A model generated the notes under the pieces. That model was not told the DNA's origin and searched no databases. It saw only the letters and a program-made list of their open reading frames with translations. A stretch of 64,000 bases of DNA from Cymodocea nodosa (Eukaryota > Streptophyta > Magnoliopsida > Alismatales > Cymodoceaceae): contig CM072344.1 in assembly GCA_036874045.1 (NCBI GenBank), positions 7,784,501 through 7,848,500 on the forward strand. The letters are read 5' to 3'. The position numbers and the translations under genes are program-made. Of the stretch, positions 1 to 11,715 are shown one piece after another (position 1 is the stretch's first letter; each line of letters begins with the position of its first letter).

Positions 1-2049
1 ATCTCTTATACCAAGATCTAGGGATTGTTTATGGCCATATAGTGCCTTCTTAAGCTTATAAACATACTCAGGATGTTTTGAATCTTCAAAACCTGGAGGT
101 TGTTTTACATACACTTCTTCTTTTATATATCCATTTAAAAAAGCAGTCTTAACATCCATTTGATATAATTTGAAATCCATATAATAAGCATATGCTAACA
201 AAATTCATATTGATTCTAGTCTAGCAATAGGAGCAAATGTTTCATCATAGTCAATTCCTTCCTCTTGCTTGTATCCTTGAGCAACTAATCTAGCTTTATT
301 TTTAACTATATGTCCATCTTGATCTACTTTGTTTCTAAACACCCACCTTGTTCCTATTATGGATTGATTTTCAAGTGGTGGAACTAGATCTCATACCTTA
401 TTTCTTATAAATTGATTTAGCTCATCTTGCATATCTAAATACCAAAATTCATCTTCTAAGGCATCTTCAATTTTCTTAGGTTCTAGTAAAGAAACAAATG
501 AATAAGCACCACAAATGTTGATTATTGATGACCTAGTCCTAACTCTTAGATTAGGATCGCCTATTATCTGATCGATAGGATGAGATGAAGCATAACGCCA
601 ATTTCTATGTTGTTCCATATTTTCTATAGGTATGACATTATTTTCTTCTAAATTTTCATCATTTAAGTTTATATTTCTTATTCCGTCAAATAATCTCTTA
701 ATTTCTCTATCAACATCATTTGATACCATTTCTGGGAGAATTTTTGAGTCAAAGTTTTCAGCATGTTTAACATTCAAATGAGAATTTTCATGAAATTTTA
801 CATGTAGGATTTCCTCAATGGTTTTTGTTGATTTATTATAAACTTTATATGCCTTACTTCTAATGGAATAACCAACAAAAATACCTTCATCTGATTTGGC
901 TCTAAATTTGTCTATTCGTTCCTTAGTGTTTAAAATAAAACACATACAGCAAAAGGGTTTTAAATAACTTATTTTGGGAACCCTGTTATACTATATCTCA
1001 TAAGGAGTTTTATCTAAAATTGGTCTTAGATGTACTCTATTTATAACATAGCATGTTGTATGAACTGCTTCTACCTAGAGAAATAGGGGTAACTTATTCT
1101 CATTTAACATGGTTCTGGACATTTCCTGAAGTGATTTGTTTTTACGTTCTACTATCCCATTTTGTGAAGGAGCTATTGGAAATGAGTACCTATGATCTAT
1201 GCCTAATTCTTCACAAAAGGTGTCCATTTGATCACTATCAAATTCTGTACCATAATCACTTCTAAGTTTTTGAATTTTAACATTTTGCTCATTCTGAACT
1301 TTATTACAGAATATCTTAAATATTTCAAAAACTTTAGTTTTATTAGCTAAAAAATAGACCCAAGTCAATCTAAAATAATCATCAACTAGTACAAAAGCAT
1401 AATGTTTACCTCCTAGACTGGTTGTCCTAGTAGGTCCAAATAAATTCATATGCACTAGTTCTAATACTCTTTTGCTTGTTATTTCATTTAAACTTTTAAA
1501 GGATGTTTTATGTAATTTACCTAGTTGACATGCATCACACATAAACTCTTTTGAGTACTTAATACTAGGTAAACCTCTAACTAGATTCTTTTGAGACAGT
1601 TTTTGTAATAATTTTAAATTTGAGTGTCCTAGCCTTCTATGCCATAAAATAACTTCATCTGATTTTGCAATTAAGCAAGCATTATCTTTAATAATATCAA
1701 AAGGCAAATTCAGAATACAAACAGATCCTTTCTTGTATGCAGTGAATAAAATTTTGTTTGTAGATATGTCCATAATTTTATAGGAATCTTTTTCAAAAAT
1801 TACTCTGTAAAACTTCATTAAAACAAGAACACTTAATAAATTAAAACCTAAGTTTTCCATTAATAAGACATCATTTATAAACCATTTCTCATTTACTTGA
1901 ACCTTGCCAGACCTAAGGATATTTGTTTTGCTTTTACTTCCAAAGGTAACTTGTCCATTCTTGGTCTTTGTTATTTCTATAAGTAATCGTATATCTTCAG
2001 TCATGTGGTTGGATGCTCCATTGTCCATTATCCATTTTGATTTGTGTAC
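1..2049 (-). pseudogene. Copia pol fragment of element H (family S1): protease end, integrase, start of RT
   Basis: Minus-strand Ty1/copia polyprotein running off the left edge of the window. In order: a protease-region segment (DNGASNHM), the GAG-pre-integrase zinc site (HRRLGH ... CDACQLGK), the integrase core (RSDYGTEF and VERKN hold the second Asp and the Glu) and the first part of reverse transcriptase ([10 protein letters not shown]). The first integrase Asp, in an HMDL motif in the sister copy at 24 kb, reads HMNL here. Reading is broken by TAG after LPLFL (1075-1077), a TGA replacing Trp near 390, and further changes toward the edge. Similarity to the element E pol is very high. At about 2049 the similarity stops and gag is missing, replaced by repeat R2. 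This is a dead fragment. Confidence 0.9.
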
Positions 2050-2899
2050 TGTTCGTGTTTTCCCAGCACTACAGTAGAAAAACTTGGATTTGTTACTTCT
2101 ATTTTTACTTAGTTAATTTATCTTTATGCCTATTCTTTCTTTTAGAAGTAAACAAACAACCTTTAATACAATTTAGATATTAATTCCAATTTGTACTTTA
2201 ACTGGAAGTGCACAGTCTCTATTGTATTAGTGTGCAAGTACAGGTCGATCCCATAGGGAATTGCTGACGAACTTAAGAAATGTTTGATTGTGAACAATTC
2301 AAATTTATATTCAATAAGCACTCCGTTGAGTTACAGTTAACTCAACGGACTAAGTTCGTTGAGTTATGGATAACTCAACGGACTATCCTCGTGGACTTAA
2401 GTTAACTCCACGAGCCTGTCTCTTCTTTATAATACTGCTAATTACAGAGGAATTCGGCCAACCATTGGGCGATTCCACAGATTGTAAATAACATCAATTA
2501 AGCTTTTTAATGCTAGTTAACATTGGATTTATCATTATGCAATACTAACATTCAGATGATTCAAACAGTAACCATTAAAATCTTTAAGTTGTTTTGTACG
2601 AACCAATTTCAGTAAACTGTAAAATTAAAACTAACATAAAACAATCATAAAATTGATACAGATAACATTAATCACGATACAACACCAACAATACAACACT
2701 CAAATACAACGTACAAACAAAGATAAATTATTTTTGGTATTTTTGTTTTGATGTGATGGGCGAAAGGTGAAATGTAAAGTAATTTCACTTGATAGTAAAT
2801 ACTTCCGACACTACTTGCAATGCGATTACACTACTGAAAATTGAACCACTTACAATTTTGTCTCCTCTCCCTATAGAATCGCGAGTCTAGGGAGAATTG
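2050..2899 (-). repeat. Repeat R2, copy 1 (LTR-like tail)
   Basis: No coding potential seen. About 2115-2895 matches 11710-12490 closely by eye: the blocks AGAAGTAAA, ACAACCTTT, AGATATTAATTCC, CAAGTACAGGTCGATC and GGAATTCGGCCAACCATTGG recur in the same order. It holds strong inverted repeats of the type AACTCAACGGACT / AGTTCGTTGAGTT (about 2336-2380). The unit ends abruptly against an S1 LTR near 2900. The bases from 2050 to 2115 match nothing else in the window. R2 probably derives from the LTR of another retroelement family; its true ends are not resolved. Confidence 0.6.
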
Positions 2900-4057
2900 T
2901 GTCTTTAGTAATTAAAATACTAGCGGATAAAACAAGAGCACAAAACACTCGTAAATGAAATTCTATTTTTTATTTTTTATTTAAAGACAGAATTTACAAT
3001 ATCTTTTTAGCTCAATTCCCTTCTTGAAGGTTTTGATATAGTAATGTTTGATATACAATTCAAATAGAAAAACAAAGCTCTTATTCAAAACTAATTTTGA
3101 ATTGTATAAAACCTGATCTTTATGCACACTTCTTTCTTTCTCTTTGCTCAGCTTTTCTATCTCTTCTTCTCTAGTTGTCGAATTTCTAGACTTCTTGCAT
3201 TTGCAACTCCTTTTCTGAAATTGCTTGGAATTTCGAACTTATTTTGATGTTGGAGAATTTTTCAGAATATGAATATTCAAACTTAACTTTTCAGTTAGGG
3301 ATCTAGATTGAATATTCAGACTTGATTTTTGAGATTGAGATCCTTTATTGTAATGTAGCTCGTACTCTCTATTAGTAGTCGAACTATGTCTTCACGTTCA
3401 ACATGTTCATCCACAATCCATAATCCATAATCCATGTACTAATTTTTTCTTTAATCCAAATTACTATCTATTTAAGTTTCCACTTTCTCCACTATAATTT
3501 GAATTTTCACAATCTCCTTTCGTAGATTCATCGAGACTTTTATCTTCCTAGTCTTGTAGAATATCTTCTAAGTCTTCGATTTAGTCGAACACTTATCCTT
3601 TTAGTATTGTAAAAACTCGAACACTTATCTGTAACTCTTCAAGTTTTTGCACTTACAAAACACGTGACTAAACATAGCAAACTTATCTATTCGTTAGTAA
3701 TTTGATAAAACTCAAAGACTTATCTATCCATGCATATAAAAACTCGAATAGTTATCTAACTATTCGATTTTCATTACCGAACACACATGGAAAACACGTG
3801 AAAACTTAAAACATTAAAAACACACGTGCAGATAACTTAACTATACGAGTTTTTAACATAAACTATTCAACAAAAACGAAACGTTAACTATCCAAAAGTT
3901 TAACTATCGAAAATCTAACTCTTCGAAAAACTTTAACTTATCCGACATAAAAATAAAACTTTCTGATAATCTGTTAACTATTATACTTAGAGAATATTAT
4001 TTAGACTTATTTAAAAACTTTAATAAAGCATATGTCATCAAAACAAAATTCCAAACA
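2900..4057 (-). repeat. S1 LTR (L1), 3' end truncated
   Basis: Minus-strand LTR starting with TGTTTGGAATTTTG at 4057. It aligns along its length with the other S1 LTRs at 15448, 25913 and 28205. The last roughly 33 bases (the CACCCCCC...CCTACA end) are missing where it joins R2. Subfamily-specific wording (AAGCTCTTATTCAAAAC and CTTTGCTCAGCTT, as read on plus) groups it with L3 rather than with L2 and L4. The U3-like part carries many CTCGAA / TTCGAG and TATCCGAAA repeats. It is probably the 5' LTR of element H. Confidence 0.85.
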
Positions 4058-4268
4058 ATTACTTTTAGGGGGGGTTTGTGCATACTAAGATTTTAAAGAA
4101 AGGAAAGAAATGAAAGTAAAGAAAGTATGTAAGTAGTTTGTGTAGATTTGGAAACTTGGGAAAGTTTTTTAACTTTCCCAAATATAAAAGGAAAAATTTT
4201 CCTTGATTTCGGAGACTCTCCCCTTTGAAATCAAGGAATCCCCAATCGCCCGAATGCCCTGATTCCAT

Positions 4269-4577
4269 CTACTCGAAGCTCACCGACTGCTCGAAGGCCA
4301 TCGACCGCTCAAAGCTCCTCGATCGCTTGAAGCTCAAAGCTTGTCGACTACTCAAAAGCTTGCGGACCACTCGAAGCTCGCCGACTACTTGAAAGCTCGT
4401 GGACCGCTCGAAGCTCGCCAATTGCTCGAAGCTCGCTGACTGCTCGAAAGCTCACCGACCGCTCGAAGCTCGTAGACCACTCCAAGCTCGCCAACCGCTC
4501 CAAGCTCGCCAACCACTCCAAGCTCGCTGATTGCTCCAAGCTCGCCGACTACTCCAAGCTCACCGACCGCTTGAAGG
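4269..4577. repeat. 18-bp minisatellite in the transposon's left subterminal region
   Basis: About 17 head-to-tail units of mostly 18 bp, with a consensus close to CCGCTCGAAGCTCGCCGA; one unit is longer. It is markedly GC-richer than its surroundings. The unit is a multiple of three, so long open frames cross it on the minus strand, but these only spell repeats and are not genes. Confidence 0.9.
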
Positions 4578-5426
4578 TAATAATATCGTGAAACTTTTGC
4601 ATAGTTTATTTCTTGCAGCCAGACAATACTAACAAATATTATTAGTATCTTATCTACCAAAGTTTAAATTGAGTAACTTTTTATTTCATCCATTCATCAC
4701 CTCTAATAATTTATGTTGTTTGCGGTGGAACTTATTTTGTATTAGTCGTCTGAACTTATTTAGTAACATTTGCAAGCAGAAGCTAGAGTTCGTGTATATA
4801 TTTATGCATGGGTTTGTTCTTGTTAATAAGAGTTAAAAGTTCATATCATGTTTATATGGTTAGTGGAGATTAATGAGAAGAGGAAAATTGAAAAAACAAG
4901 AAGCAAGATCTTTTTCAAGAACTAAGGTTCTTGAAGATTTAGGATTTTGTTAATATGACTCAATAATTTCTGTTGTGATCAATATGACTCAATTTGCATT
5001 AATGAGGTCCTACATTATTTGGATTTTGGTCTAGATAGGAGGTACTACGTTGGCCTTGCATTAGCAACAAAGCATGCTTGGACCTAAGCAATCTTAGTGT
5101 AGGCTATGTGTTAATTCTTGAATATCTTTTGATACTATTCTTACTTCATTTGCTTCCCTTTTCATGGTATCCAACTTATTTCTTTAGTTATATTTTGATT
5201 ACAAATCCAACGAAAAAAAGTATGAAATACTTATGTATGCCATTTCATATGTGTTATGAATGACTAGTAACTTATTTAATTTATTCATTCTTATCCATTT
5301 TTAATGCATGTTGTCATTGAATGAATAATAACTTATTTAATTTTTATGTTAATGATTGATGTTGTCATTGTCATCCATATTTCAATGATGTGTTTTTCAT
5401 TTATATATATGTTTTGCAAATTAGAT

Positions 5427-6517
5427 ATGGCTACTACAGATAATACAGTACCAAGTAGACAAAGATCTTATACTAGTTGGAATGCAAAAGTAGATGCCAC
5501 ATTTTTGGGTATATTAGAAGATGTTTTAAATGAAGGGAATGGGAAGACACATGATGGAAAAGTTAAAGTTGAAACATGGAACTTAGTAATAGAGAAGTAC
5601 AATAATGACACAAATGCAGGTATCACAAAGAAAAATGTTGACAATCGAATTAAAACATGGCGACAGATGTATCGCAACTATACAAAAATTATGTCTCAAA
5701 GTGGTTGGGAATGGAATTACATACAAGGTCATATTGATATTTTAGATGAAGTTTGGAATGAATTTATTAAGGTAATATTTTTGAATGTGTTAATATAATT
5801 TGTACGTTTTGTATATACTGACATATTTTTAATCTTGCAGAAACACCTAGATTGTGCCCCCCTCAAATGTAAACCATGTCCTATTTATGATCAACTGCAA
5901 TTGTTATTTGAAAGTAATATAGCTACAGAGAATGTCAATAGAGACCCTAAAACAATTACTCAGAATGAAGGAGACATACCTATGAATGAACCAAATGAAA
6001 TGACACCTCCACCAAATCATTTTCAATACTTCACACCACCAAGTGATAGTCCAATGGATACAGATGGTACCCAACTTCAATCTCCAATGTCTTCATCAAG
6101 AAGGTTCAATGAGTTGAAAAAGGGAAAACGTTCAAGACCACATGTAGAGTCAAGTCAGCACAACTAATGGCATCTTCATTTAAAGAAGCTACATCTGCTA
6201 TTATGTCATTATGTGAAAAAGAAGAGGATAAAGTTAAAGCTCGACAAGAATATTATGATAATGTAACAAACATAAAGAAAGAACAACTTCAAATCTAAAA
6301 ACAACAAGTTAAAGTGCAAGAGCAAATGCTGCATTTCAAAGTGAAACAAGGAAGTCTTACAGCACAAGCTATAGAAGCATTATTGCAAATTGAAAGTCTT
6401 ACTAACAATGAGAAATTCAAAGCAATGACTTTATTGGAAAGAAAAGAACTAGCAGAGCAATTTCTTAGCATCCCAATAGATATGAGGGTAGAATGGATTA
6501 AGTATCACAACTTATGA
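5427..6517 (+). pseudogene. Harbinger ORF1: MYB/SANT-like DNA-binding protein
   Basis: The first exon (5427-5771) encodes a trihelix/MYB-SANT-like domain: SYTSWNAKVDATFLGILEDV, then NRIKTWRQMYRNYTKI and the GWEW stretch near its end. This pattern is that of the accessory protein that helps PIF/Harbinger transposase bind its ends and enter the nucleus. A 69-bp intron (5772-5840, GTAATA...TTGCAG) joins it in frame to exon 2. The start chosen is the ATG at 5427 (MATTDNTVP), because the upstream in-frame codons look like untranslated sequence. The reading then shifts frame near 6160, has a TAA near 6297, and resumes to 6517 (KFKAMTLLERKELAEQFL), a typical C-terminal helix. It is decayed but almost full length. 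Confidence 0.8.
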
Positions 6518-6765
6518 ATGTACCTTTCTATTGTTGAGTAATGTTGATGGATGTGATGAACTTTATTATTGTGGTGAATAATGTGTAATGTTGAATTTTA
6601 GACAATGATGATGACTATTGATTTTCATATGTGAATGCTTTATTGCTTGATATTTTATATAAATCTTGTTATGTGAAATAAATGTTTTTATTATTGTTGA
6701 AGATTCTTATAGATTTTTAGGAAAATGTGTACTAATCTCATTACTTCTTGTAGGTAATAATTATC

Positions 6766-9700
6766 ATGAATGGTATGGATGGTTTGGAATTGTTAAAGAA
6801 TATGCTTGAGGAAGAAGAGGAAGAAGCAGAAAGACGACGAACGTTACTTCTTTCACTATGGAACTTCCTTGTAGGTGTTGCATGTATGTCAAGTACATTG
6901 ACTAATACTACACATCACATTTATAGTAGAGAAGGGCATGACTACATTAGAAGATTATTAGATCCATCATTACCACATCAAGCATATAATTGTCGAAAAA
7001 TATATAGAATGAGTCAACATGTATTTCTTGACTTCTATAATTTGATACGAAGAGAAGGTGGCATGGGAAATACAAGCAATGTTAGTGTCAAAGAAAAGTT
7101 TGCAATCTTTCTTGTCACTGTTGGTCAAAACCAACGATATGGAGTAACAAGGGAGCGCTTCTCTTGATCTGCATGGACTGTTAATACATACTTCAATGAA
7201 GTACTTAATGCAATTTTGAACTTGCATAAACAACTTCTTGCAATGCCTCCAACATCAACTCCAAGTAGAATACTGAATGATTCAAATGTGTATCCCTATT
7301 TTGAGGTAAATATATATTTTCATATGAAATTGATTTGTATATTATTTTTTTCTCATTTTCTTATTCATATGTTAACAAAATTGCATTGGTGCTATTGATG
7401 GAACACATATTAAGGCAACTATTTATGGACGACAAACAACAAGATTTAGAAATAGAAAAGGAGAGTTAGGTCAAAATGTTATGGCCGCATGTAATTTTGA
7501 TATGGAATTTACATATATTCTTAGTGTGTTGAGTATTTTTGTTTTGATGATGTGTGTTGAATGAAAATAATCATATTTGCTCAATTACTATTGCTTGTGA
7601 AAAGAAATTAAAATCATCAATTAATACAGAAAAAGCTTACTGATATAAATACTTGTCTATATTGGATCTGAAGTTAATAACTAGTCGTTTCGTTGCATTA
7701 ATTTCTCATTTAACTAAACGTTAAGTTAACGTGTGTTTTTATTGAATAGCATGATATGTTTTAAAGTTATATCTTCTGTATCATGAACAGTGCACGTTTA
7801 GACAACTCGTTAAGTTAGAGTTTTGTTTGTATAGAGGTCACGTGAGAACTCGTTAAGTTAGAGGCTTAAAGGTTAAAATAGGTCACGTGATAACTCGTTA
7901 AGTTAGTGAGTAAAAGAAGAGACGAACTCGTTAAGTTAGTGTTATACACGTGGTGAAATTATAAGTTACGAATGTTGTATTGTATCACGTGAGGTGCACA
8001 TGTTTAACTCGTTAAGTTAACATAACTAAACGCGTTGAGTTGCTATATTGAACACTAAGGGGCAACGTGTTAGGTTAGCGTTATAAACTTAAGTTGTTAT
8101 TTTTGCACGTGGTGAAATTCTTATTATAAAAACATTTGTTTATTACTGAATCGGTGAGTTAAAGTTTTTCGGAGACTTACAGTCGTAACTATCCGAAAGG
8201 TAACTTAAGTCATGTTTTCAGGTCTTGACACATGTCTCACTAGTTTTATCATATAAAGAGTTTTTCGGTGACTTACATCCATAACTATCTGAAACTTAAA
8301 CTATTTTCGGTGAGTTATCGTTTAACCTTCCAAAAGAAAGGTTAAGCTGGTTCGTTGAGATAGCATAACACCACAGACTTAGTTCGTTGAGTTAGCTACA
8401 ATACTTGTCACGTGAAATGGCACATGGTGAACTCGTTAAGTTAGAAACGTTAAGTTATATATATATACTTGTGTTACTCGTTTAGTTAACATTAAAGTAA
8501 CGACTTCTTATTACACTGTTGAAAAACTTTTGGACGAGAAAATTTATTTTGCAGGAAATTTTTCAGAGATCCAAGACTGATGATTAAAGGAAATTCGAAA
8601 TATAAATGTGGGTTGGAACGTGTGTGTTTTGATGAAGGAAAAAGGAAAGACGTGGAGAAGTGGAAAACTGGTAGTGATTAAACGTGGAGGATATGCATGA
8701 AATGAAGATACAGTATAAAAGGCATAGAGTTCTCGTTGATCAAACCATCCTTGCACACAAAAAGAAAAATCTTTTCAAGGATCAAATCATCCCTACACAC
8801 CAAAAGAAAAATCTTTTTCAGGGATCAAAAACACCTTCTCGGGGAAAATCTCTCAAGTGGAAGAAAATTCAGTGAAGCATAAAAGGTCAGATTTATGTCA
8901 CTGAAGATTTGAAGTATCAGAAGAAAGAAAATTCAGTGAAGTAGAGAAAGACAAGATATTTGTCACTAAAGAATTGCTGTAGAAGAAAAAGAAGAAGAAA
9001 GATCTCAAATAGGGAGAAATGCTTTAAATTTCGCAAATTAGTTTTCTCTATTTGTAGTTATGAAATTGTTTAGATGATACATAGTATCGAGATATAAGTA
9101 CATCTACAATTCTTGAGGAGAATTGAATTGTATACTGTAATTGAAACCTTGAATAAAAATGATTTTATGAAAACAATGTCTCGACTTGTTTTTGAATTTT
9201 AAAGTTTCAATTATATTTCAGAAAATAGTAAAGATACACAATTCACCCCCCTCTTGTGTAGCCATACGATCCTACATAGTGGTTGGGAATGATTAGCTTC
9301 TAATGCAAGAATCCTTCAAGATGCTGTCACAAGACATCATCCATTCAAGGTTCCACCATGTATAAAATGACATTATTGAATATATATTTTTTATTTACAC
9401 TAATTTTTAATTATATACAAGAAAGTTTCACTTGGTTGATGCTAGTTATCCTAATCAACCTGAATTTATTTGTCCATATCGAGGAGTGAAATATCATCTA
9501 TCTAAATATGAAAATAATAGAGTTCTAGAAAATGCAGTTGAAAACTTCAATTACAGACATTCACAATTAAGATCAGTGATTGAGCGATCATTTGGAGTTG
9601 TTAAACATCGTTTTGCAATCTTATGAGGACATATGCCATATCCTTATGATACACAAACAAAGATTGTGATGGCTTGCTTCCTATTACATAATTTTATATG

Positions 9701-9905
9701 TAAAGTTTACAGAGCAGATTTATTAGAAGATCTACAAGATGAGTTAGCTGAATTTGATCTAGAAAATGAAGAAATTGGAATTACTAAAGATGAGCTTTCA
9801 CAGATAGATAGTACATTAGAAATGACACAAGAACGAAGAAAACAAATAGTAGATGAAATGCGTGACAACATGAAGACTGCCATGTGGGATGGACGTGACT
9901 TTTAA
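6766..9905 (+). pseudogene. PIF/Harbinger transposase (DDE), split by a solo LTR
   Basis: The N-terminal part from ATG 6766 (NCRKIYRMSQHVFLDFYNLI, VGQNQRYGVTRERFS) leads into the catalytic core. AIDGTH gives the first Asp (7397-7399), LVDASY the second (9438-9440) and VIERSFG the Glu (9582-9584). NYRHSQLRSVIERSFG is a family hallmark. Breaks: TGA at 7165-7167; an intron beginning GTAAATA at 7306 whose expected acceptor before ATTGCATTGG has lost its AG; a 1750-bp LTR insertion between YILS and GWE; TGA instead of Trp at 9290-9292; a stop after RFAIL near 9624. The last segment (9633-9905) ends in DDL-rich acidic sequence and the usual WDGRDF-like tail. This is inactive. Confidence 0.88.
7527..9276 (+). 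mobile_element. Solo LTR, family S2
   Basis: A 1750-bp sequence from TGTTGAGTATTTTTG to CGATCCTACA, flanked on both sides by the 5-bp duplication TAGTG (7522-7526 and 9277-9281). It matches the A element 5' LTR at 30971 over its whole length, apart from small indels. There is no internal region, PBS or coding sequence, so it is a solo LTR left by recombination between the two LTRs of a complete insertion. A TATA-like TATAAAAGG lies near 8715, and the half upstream of it is packed with CACGTG cores and AACTCGTTAAGTTA-type repeats. Confidence 0.95.
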
Positions 9906-9972
9906 ATCATTTCATATGTAACTTTGTCAAATTGTTATGTTACAATATTTGAATATTTGTATGTTGACAATT

Positions 9973-10155
9973 TATATTTATGTTGTGAATTTTATTTATA
10001 TATTGGATGTTAGTTAACAATTTTGAAAAGTAATTGTTTGTGATATGTTATGTTCAAATAGGTAATACATAATACAACTTTTGTTCAATTTGTTTATGAT
10101 ATTATTAATAAATAAAAATAAGAAGAGTTAATATTTTTTCTTAAAATATAAGTTT
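9973..10155. repeat. Direct repeat a1 (partner at 11287-11468)
   Basis: This 180-bp AT-rich stretch after the transposase stop (TTATGTTGTGAATTTTATTT, TTGGATGTTAGTTAACAAT, TTTTTTCTTAAAATATAAGT) recurs at 11287-11468 with few differences. The copies bracket the palindrome-rich segment, which suggests a duplication or the insertion of the segment between them. Confidence 0.8.
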
Positions 10156-10800
10156 TCTTTTTCTTTTACTTTTTTTCCGGTCAAACCGTTAGACCAGCTT
10201 CGATGCGATCAACAAAATTTTCTTCATTTCTATTTTTCTTCGGTTCAACACTCCAACTAACTGAAGTTTTTTTTTTTTTTCCTTCGATCAGACTGAAGTC
10301 TGAACTTCGGTCTAACCAAAGTTTTTTATTTTTTTTCGATCAGATCGAATTTTTTCCTTCAGTTCAACTGAAGTTTTTTAGTTTTTTTTTTTTTTTGGGT
10401 CAGACCGAATTTTTTCCTTCGGTCCGATTGAAATCTTTTAATTTTTTTCGGTTTGACCAAGCTTCGGTCTGACCGAATTTTTTTTCTTTTATTTATTTTT
10501 TCAATCTAACTAACTAAAAGTTTTTTATTTTTTTCTTCAGTCAGACTGAAGCTCAATCTTTGGTCGAACATAAGTTTTTCAATTTTTTATTTTTTTTCGG
10601 TCAGACCGAAGATCAGTCTTCGGTTCGACATAAGTTTTTTTGTTTTTTCTTTTTTTATTATTTTATTCTTTTTCGGTCAGATTGAAGCTCAGATTGATTT
10701 CATCGAATTTTTTTTCTTTTATTTATTTCTTTAGTCCGACTAACTAAAGTTTTTTATTTTTTTCTTCGGTCCCATCGAATCTCAACTTCGATCCAACTTA
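10156..10800. repeat. Palindrome-rich T-tract array
   Basis: About a dozen imperfect copies of the near-palindrome TTCGGTCAGACCGAA are separated by long T runs. Pairs such as TTCGGT...ACCGAA can fold back on themselves. There is no credible reading frame; the plus-strand ORF across it consists of Phe runs. It lies in the right subterminal part of the Harbinger element, mirroring the minisatellite on the left. Confidence 0.75.
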
Positions 10801-10804
10801 AGTT

Positions 10805-11076
10805 TTTAATTTTTTATATTTATTATTTTTATTTTAAATTAAAATAAAATAAAAAAAATTTACAACGTTTCTAATAATCAATTCATCATTCCAACACATT
10901 ATTTTATTTATAAATACATTTATTAATTTTCAATTGTTAATTTTTTATATTTATTTTTTTGATTTTAAATGAAAATAAAAATAAAAAAATTTACAACGTT
11001 TCCGATAATCAATTCATCATTCAAACACATTATTTTATTTATAAATACATTTATTAATTTTCAATTGTTACATCAA
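10805..11076. repeat. Tandem duplication, two units of about 130-140 bp
   Basis: Two adjacent AT-rich copies (about 10805-10943 and 10944-11076) share TTTACAACGTTTC, AATCAATTCATCATTC and AACACATTATTTTATTT in the same order. Beyond them, 11077-11286 is AT-rich with no gene seen, except for a GC-rich patch near 11240-11280 (GGCCCGAATCGACCCAC). Confidence 0.8.
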
Positions 11077-11286
11077 GTTCTACGTTTAAATAAGTTTGTA
11101 TTACATATATTAATTTTTTAACAACTTTTACTTTAACATTTATTAATTTTGTATACATCAACTTTTATGTTTACATTTATTAATGTGTATAAGAGAGGTA
11201 TCATATTCTATTTTTTATTTTTTATTTTCTGTTAGATTTCAACCAGGCCCGAATCGACCCACAAACCAGCTTGGCCCGGTCAAATA

Positions 11287-11468
11287 ATATATTTATGTTG
11301 TGAATTTTATTTATATATTGGATGTTAGTTAACAATTTCGAAAAGTAATTGGTTGTGATATGCTATGTTCAAATAGGTAATACACAATATAACTTTTGTT
11401 TAATTTGTTTATGATATTATTAATAAATAAATATTTTATTTTTGATATTTTTTCTTAAAATATAAGTA
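11287..11468. repeat. Direct repeat a2 (partner at 9973-10155)
   Basis: Second copy of the 180-bp repeat that begins just after the transposase. Between here and the right terminal inverted repeat, CATGCACAAA-type motifs occur more than once, as expected of subterminal transposase sites. Confidence 0.8.
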
Positions 11469-11715
11469 TTATGAAGTGAAGAAATAGAGTAAATTGAAAT
11501 TAATTATTAGAATTCTTTGATTAAAAAAGTATATTTCAATTTTGAACATTCCATTTGGCACAAACCTCCTTGTGGGAATATTAACTTTCCTAACTTTCTG
11601 AGACATGCACAAATAGCCCTCATTTCTCAAGAATCTGGACTTTCTAATTCACAGGAATCTGAAATTTCCATTTCCTTCATTTCTGAACTTTCTAACATGC
11701 ACAAACACCTCCTTA

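Larger units (their letters stand above)
4068..11712 (+). mobile_element. PIF/Harbinger DNA transposon with two ORFs
   Basis: Terminal inverted repeats begin GGGGGGGTTTGTGCAT at 4068 and, read inward on the other strand from 11712, GGAGGTGTTTGTGCAT (14 of 16 match). Both ends are flanked by TTA (4065-4067 and 11713-11715), the 3-bp duplication typical of this superfamily. Inside are the two genes expected of an autonomous element: a MYB/SANT-like ORF and a DDE transposase, both on plus. The 7.6 kb length includes a 1.75 kb solo LTR inserted in the transposase. The subterminal regions hold an 18-bp minisatellite (left) and palindrome-rich T tracts (right). It sits in R2 sequence, 10 bp from the L1 LTR. 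Several stops and lost splice signals make it inactive. Confidence 0.88.

Noticed and set aside
4348-4660. Two overlapping minus-strand ORFs rich in ELGAVGEL repeats
   Set aside because: They are translations of the 18-bp minisatellite in different frames; a unit divisible by three keeps any frame open.
10203-10472. An 89-residue Phe/Ser-rich protein
   Set aside because: It arises from T-tract and palindrome repeats; no start context or homologous pattern.
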